Shown: positions 62,347 to 64,000 of the stretch, in pieces
Numbering within the stretch: position 1 is the first letter of the stretch
Layout: each line of letters begins with the position of its first letter
From: Collinsella stercoris DSM 13279
GTDB lineage: Bacteria; Actinomycetota; Coriobacteriia; Coriobacteriales; Coriobacteriaceae
Direction: 5' to 3'
DNA length: 64,000 bases
Assembly: GCF_020735465.1 (NCBI RefSeq)
Contig: NZ_CP085935.1
Span: 1,550,001 to 1,614,000 of the forward strand
Notes under the pieces: model-generated
The model's input: only the letters and a program-made list of their open reading frames with translations
Told to the model about the DNA's origin: nothing
Databases searched by the model: none
Made by a program: the position numbers and the translations under genes

Positions 62347-63039
62347 ATGAAGCGCCGTTCTGTAACGATTTGCGCCCTTGTCGCCGTCTTTGCGCTCGGT
62401 GCCCTAGCGTGGAACGCCCTTGATGCGATCAGCAATCCGGCGCCGGCTGGCGATTGGAACCCCACTCAGGAAAACACCACGAGCGGACTGCTGATCGGTG
62501 TGGATGTCAGCAACAGCACGTTCACCATTGAGCATGCAAGCTGGTGCGCATCCGCGGATAAAAACGATGTTGACGGCGTCGTTGTGTTTACCATGACCGA
62601 CCCCGAGGAGCTGCACAGGCTCGACCGAGAGGTGCCCGCCGGAACGCACATCACCGTTACCCACGACCGTCTTCCAGACGTCGTGAGCGATGCTGGGCAA
62701 CTGCAGGCTCAGAGCTACTGCGTATCCGAGGTTCTACCCGTCTCCAGCGGGTCTGATAGCCACGCCATAACGGTGGGAACGCTCACGAGCATCGATGCCG
62801 ACGCAAGAACGTTAACCATCGAGCAGGCAGATTGGACCGCATGCGCAGATTGCAATGACGCTGAAGGCACAGTGGTTTTTGGCGTAAGGGGAAATGACGA
62901 CGTGGCCGCGATGTTCGAGGGTCTCCCCGTTGGATCGCGGATTGCCGTTACGCACAACCGCGCCGAGCACGTCGTAAGCGATGCAGGACAGTTGGCCTGC
63001 CTGCACGTTGAGGCCATTACTTCTACAGATGCGTCATGA
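62347..63039 (+). CDS. Secreted protein with a duplicated domain of unknown function
   Basis: The 230-residue protein has an N-terminal signal or anchor helix (about 1-25; VTICALVAVFALGALAW). Then come two homologous halves of about 80 residues: the first from about 50, with FTIEHASWCASADKNDVDGVVVF, THITVTHDRLPDVVSDAGQLQ; the second from about 145, with LTIEQADWTACADCNDAEGTVVF, SRIAVTHNRAEHVVSDAGQL. Cys are at equivalent places in each half. No known family is recognised. ATG at 62347 is chosen because it precedes the signal helix and follows GAAAGG. It lies among repeats and may be mobile or accessory. Confidence 0.7.
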   Translation: MKRRSVTICALVAVFALGALAWNALDAISNPAPAGDWNPTQENTTSGLLIGVDVSNSTFTIEHASWCASADKNDVDGVVVFTMTDPEELHRLDREVPAGTHITVTHDRLPDVVSDAGQLQAQSYCVSEVLPVSSGSDSHAITVGTLTSIDADARTLTIEQADWTACADCNDAEGTVVFGVRGNDDVAAMFEGLPVGSRIAVTHNRAEHVVSDAGQLACLHVEAITSTDAS

Positions 63040-63106
63040 GATCTCGCGCCCTTCGTAGATGCGGGCACGTCCCGCCCACGGGTTTGTTATCTCCCATAGC
63101 CACCCC

Positions 63107-63300
63107 TGCGCGCCAGCCCTCTCTTTGAGACGATGGGCCGGCGAGGGCAAAGCTGCACCTTTATTGCGGGCTTGCGCACACAGTCCTTCTTAGGGAAGAT
63201 GGGCTGGAGATGCACTGCGACCCGCCATGTCAGATGCTTACGCACAGTCCTCTCTTTGAAACAACAAGCCGGGAACGACACGACCGCTAACCCAGCTGAA
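63107..63300. repeat. Degenerate 64-67-bp tandem repeat, three units
   Basis: Units containing AG(T/C)CCT(T/C)TCTTTGA begin near 63107, 63173 and 63239. On the minus strand they read as a continuous frame with 21-22-residue repeats rich in Lys/Arg. Confidence 0.65.
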
Positions 63301-63699
63301 TCGCGATATGCAAGGCCATCAGGCAAGTCAAGAGCAGGCGACAAAAGGGATTGGGCTGTGACAATGCCCGAGCTGGGGGCCGCTTTTCCCGCTTAAGCAG
63401 AGGTCCCGCTATGCAAGGGGATAAAAGAACACCGCCCTCGATGAGTTCATGGGGCTCTGGATGTTTGGAAGCGGCGGCCCCATCAGGTCGGATTCAGCAG
63501 AAATGCACTGGTCGGCCCCCGATTACGAGGAGATCGACGTCATGCCCAACAGACCGGATTAAGCAGAAACGTGCTGGTTGGCCCCGGCAAGCGCCGCGCC
63601 CCTCCGACGCGCGGCTCAGGATGTACCGCCAATCATCCACAGTGCCCATTTTTACCAGCCAAACCGGGCAACATCCATTTTTAATCACTGCAAGATTTA

Positions 63700-63839
63700 C
63701 AAACTTCCGGTATTGGGAAGCTCTCGGGCGATTGCTCGACTATACCGTCTTTTTCAATCTTTTTGACCTGCGGTTTTCTTTACATACAGCGTCGTCTACT
63801 CGAAGAATCTCAATATAGCTTCCCAATACCGGAAGTTTG
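63700..63839. repeat. 140-bp inverted-repeat element, copy B
   Basis: A perfect 23-bp terminal inverted repeat (CAAACTTCCGGTATTGGGAA...) bounds the element; the inner arms carry CGACTATAC/CGAGTAGAC. Its length is identical to copy A at 30535-30674. The interior differs from copy A. Confidence 0.82.
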
Positions 63840-63964
63840 TTTCCGTGCTCCGCATTTGGACGGTCGCGTCCGTAAAGTGGTGTAAATAGCAAAGGCGAGC
63901 CAGAGGCCCGCCGACCAAGTAAACTTGCAATCGCCAAACCACAACGATTACTTGGAGGACGAGC

Positions 63965-64000
63965 ATGGCTCGAATCAATCTTACACTAGACCAGGACGAG
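63965..64000 (+). CDS. Start of a gene, possibly an IS256-type transposase
   Basis: Only 12 codons are visible (MARINLTLDQDE), preceded by GGAGG at good spacing. The opening residues resemble those of IS256-type transposases, and the sequence GTAAAGTGGTGTAAATAG at about 63873-63890 resembles the end of such elements. The window ends here, so this is a weak assignment. Confidence 0.4.
   Translation, partial: MARINLTLDQDE

Larger units (their letters stand above)
63040..63964. other. Repeat-rich intergenic region
   Basis: It contains a tandem repeat of about 66 bp (63107-63300), a second pair at 66-bp spacing (63486 and 63552), and the 140-bp element copy B. No gene is supported. Confidence 0.6.

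Overview
The window is high-GC bacterial chromosome. It is rich in PTS sugar loci and has a GH35 galactosidase, strong AAGGAG-type ribosome binding sites and low-complexity Ala/Asp/Ser-rich inserts in several enzymes. This points to a gut actinobacterium of the class Coriobacteriia, most likely Collinsella or a close relative. The assignment is inferred from gene content, not from a marker gene. No rRNA, tRNA, CRISPR array or prophage was seen.

Layout. 1-9.0 kb: a minus-strand locus for amino-sugar disaccharides: GH35 beta-galactosidase, mannose-family PTS IIB-IIC-IID, a TPR-like membrane protein, PTS IIA, a GntR/UTRA regulator, AgaS and NagA (cut by the window edge). Operators of the form TGGT-N4-ACCA lie in front of the galactosidase, IIA and AgaS. 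9.7-17 kb: M20 amidohydrolase, ZIP metal transporter, YbjQ-like protein, a peptide-deformylase-like protein without its catalytic Glu, M18 aminopeptidase and NADH oxidase. 17-21.5 kb: two DUF4430 (transcobalamin-like) surface proteins behind a cobalamin-type riboswitch. 21.6-25.7 kb: aldo/keto reductase, B3/B4-domain protein, small membrane protein, MerR regulator and FMN reductase. The reductase and merR promoters share a MerR-style 19-bp spacer. 26-30.4 kb: polar amino acid ABC transporter with a gamma-glutamyl hydrolase. 30.7-40.2 kb: dxs, a DHA2 efflux pump behind a terminator hairpin, an interrupted O6-alkylguanine transferase, and an FtsX/MacB-type ABC exporter.

40.7-49.6 kb: a lower-GC DUF4143 ATPase with five 23-bp iterons upstream, DegV, and most of threonine biosynthesis (asd, aspartokinase, thrC, thrB), with a DUF2442 gene and a DUF4160 pseudogene between thrC and thrB. 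49.7-51.3 kb: a Phd/ParE-type toxin-antitoxin pair and an aldo/keto reductase. 51.5-59.2 kb: a half MFS transporter in short tandem repeats, then a cellobiose-type PTS operon (regulator-IIA-IIB-membrane protein-IIC-GH1). Its regulator is split by a run of 13 G, which looks phase-variable. 59.7-64 kb: PFL-activating enzyme, an ion/dicarboxylate-type transporter, a secreted protein with a duplicated domain, a repeat-rich intergenic region, and the first codons of a possible transposase at the edge.

The most interesting items are the riboswitch-controlled DUF4430 surface proteins, the poly-G switch in the cellobiose regulator, the MerR promoter pair, the 23-bp iterons, a 140-bp inverted-repeat element present twice, and many short tandem repeats between genes and inside conserved enzymes.
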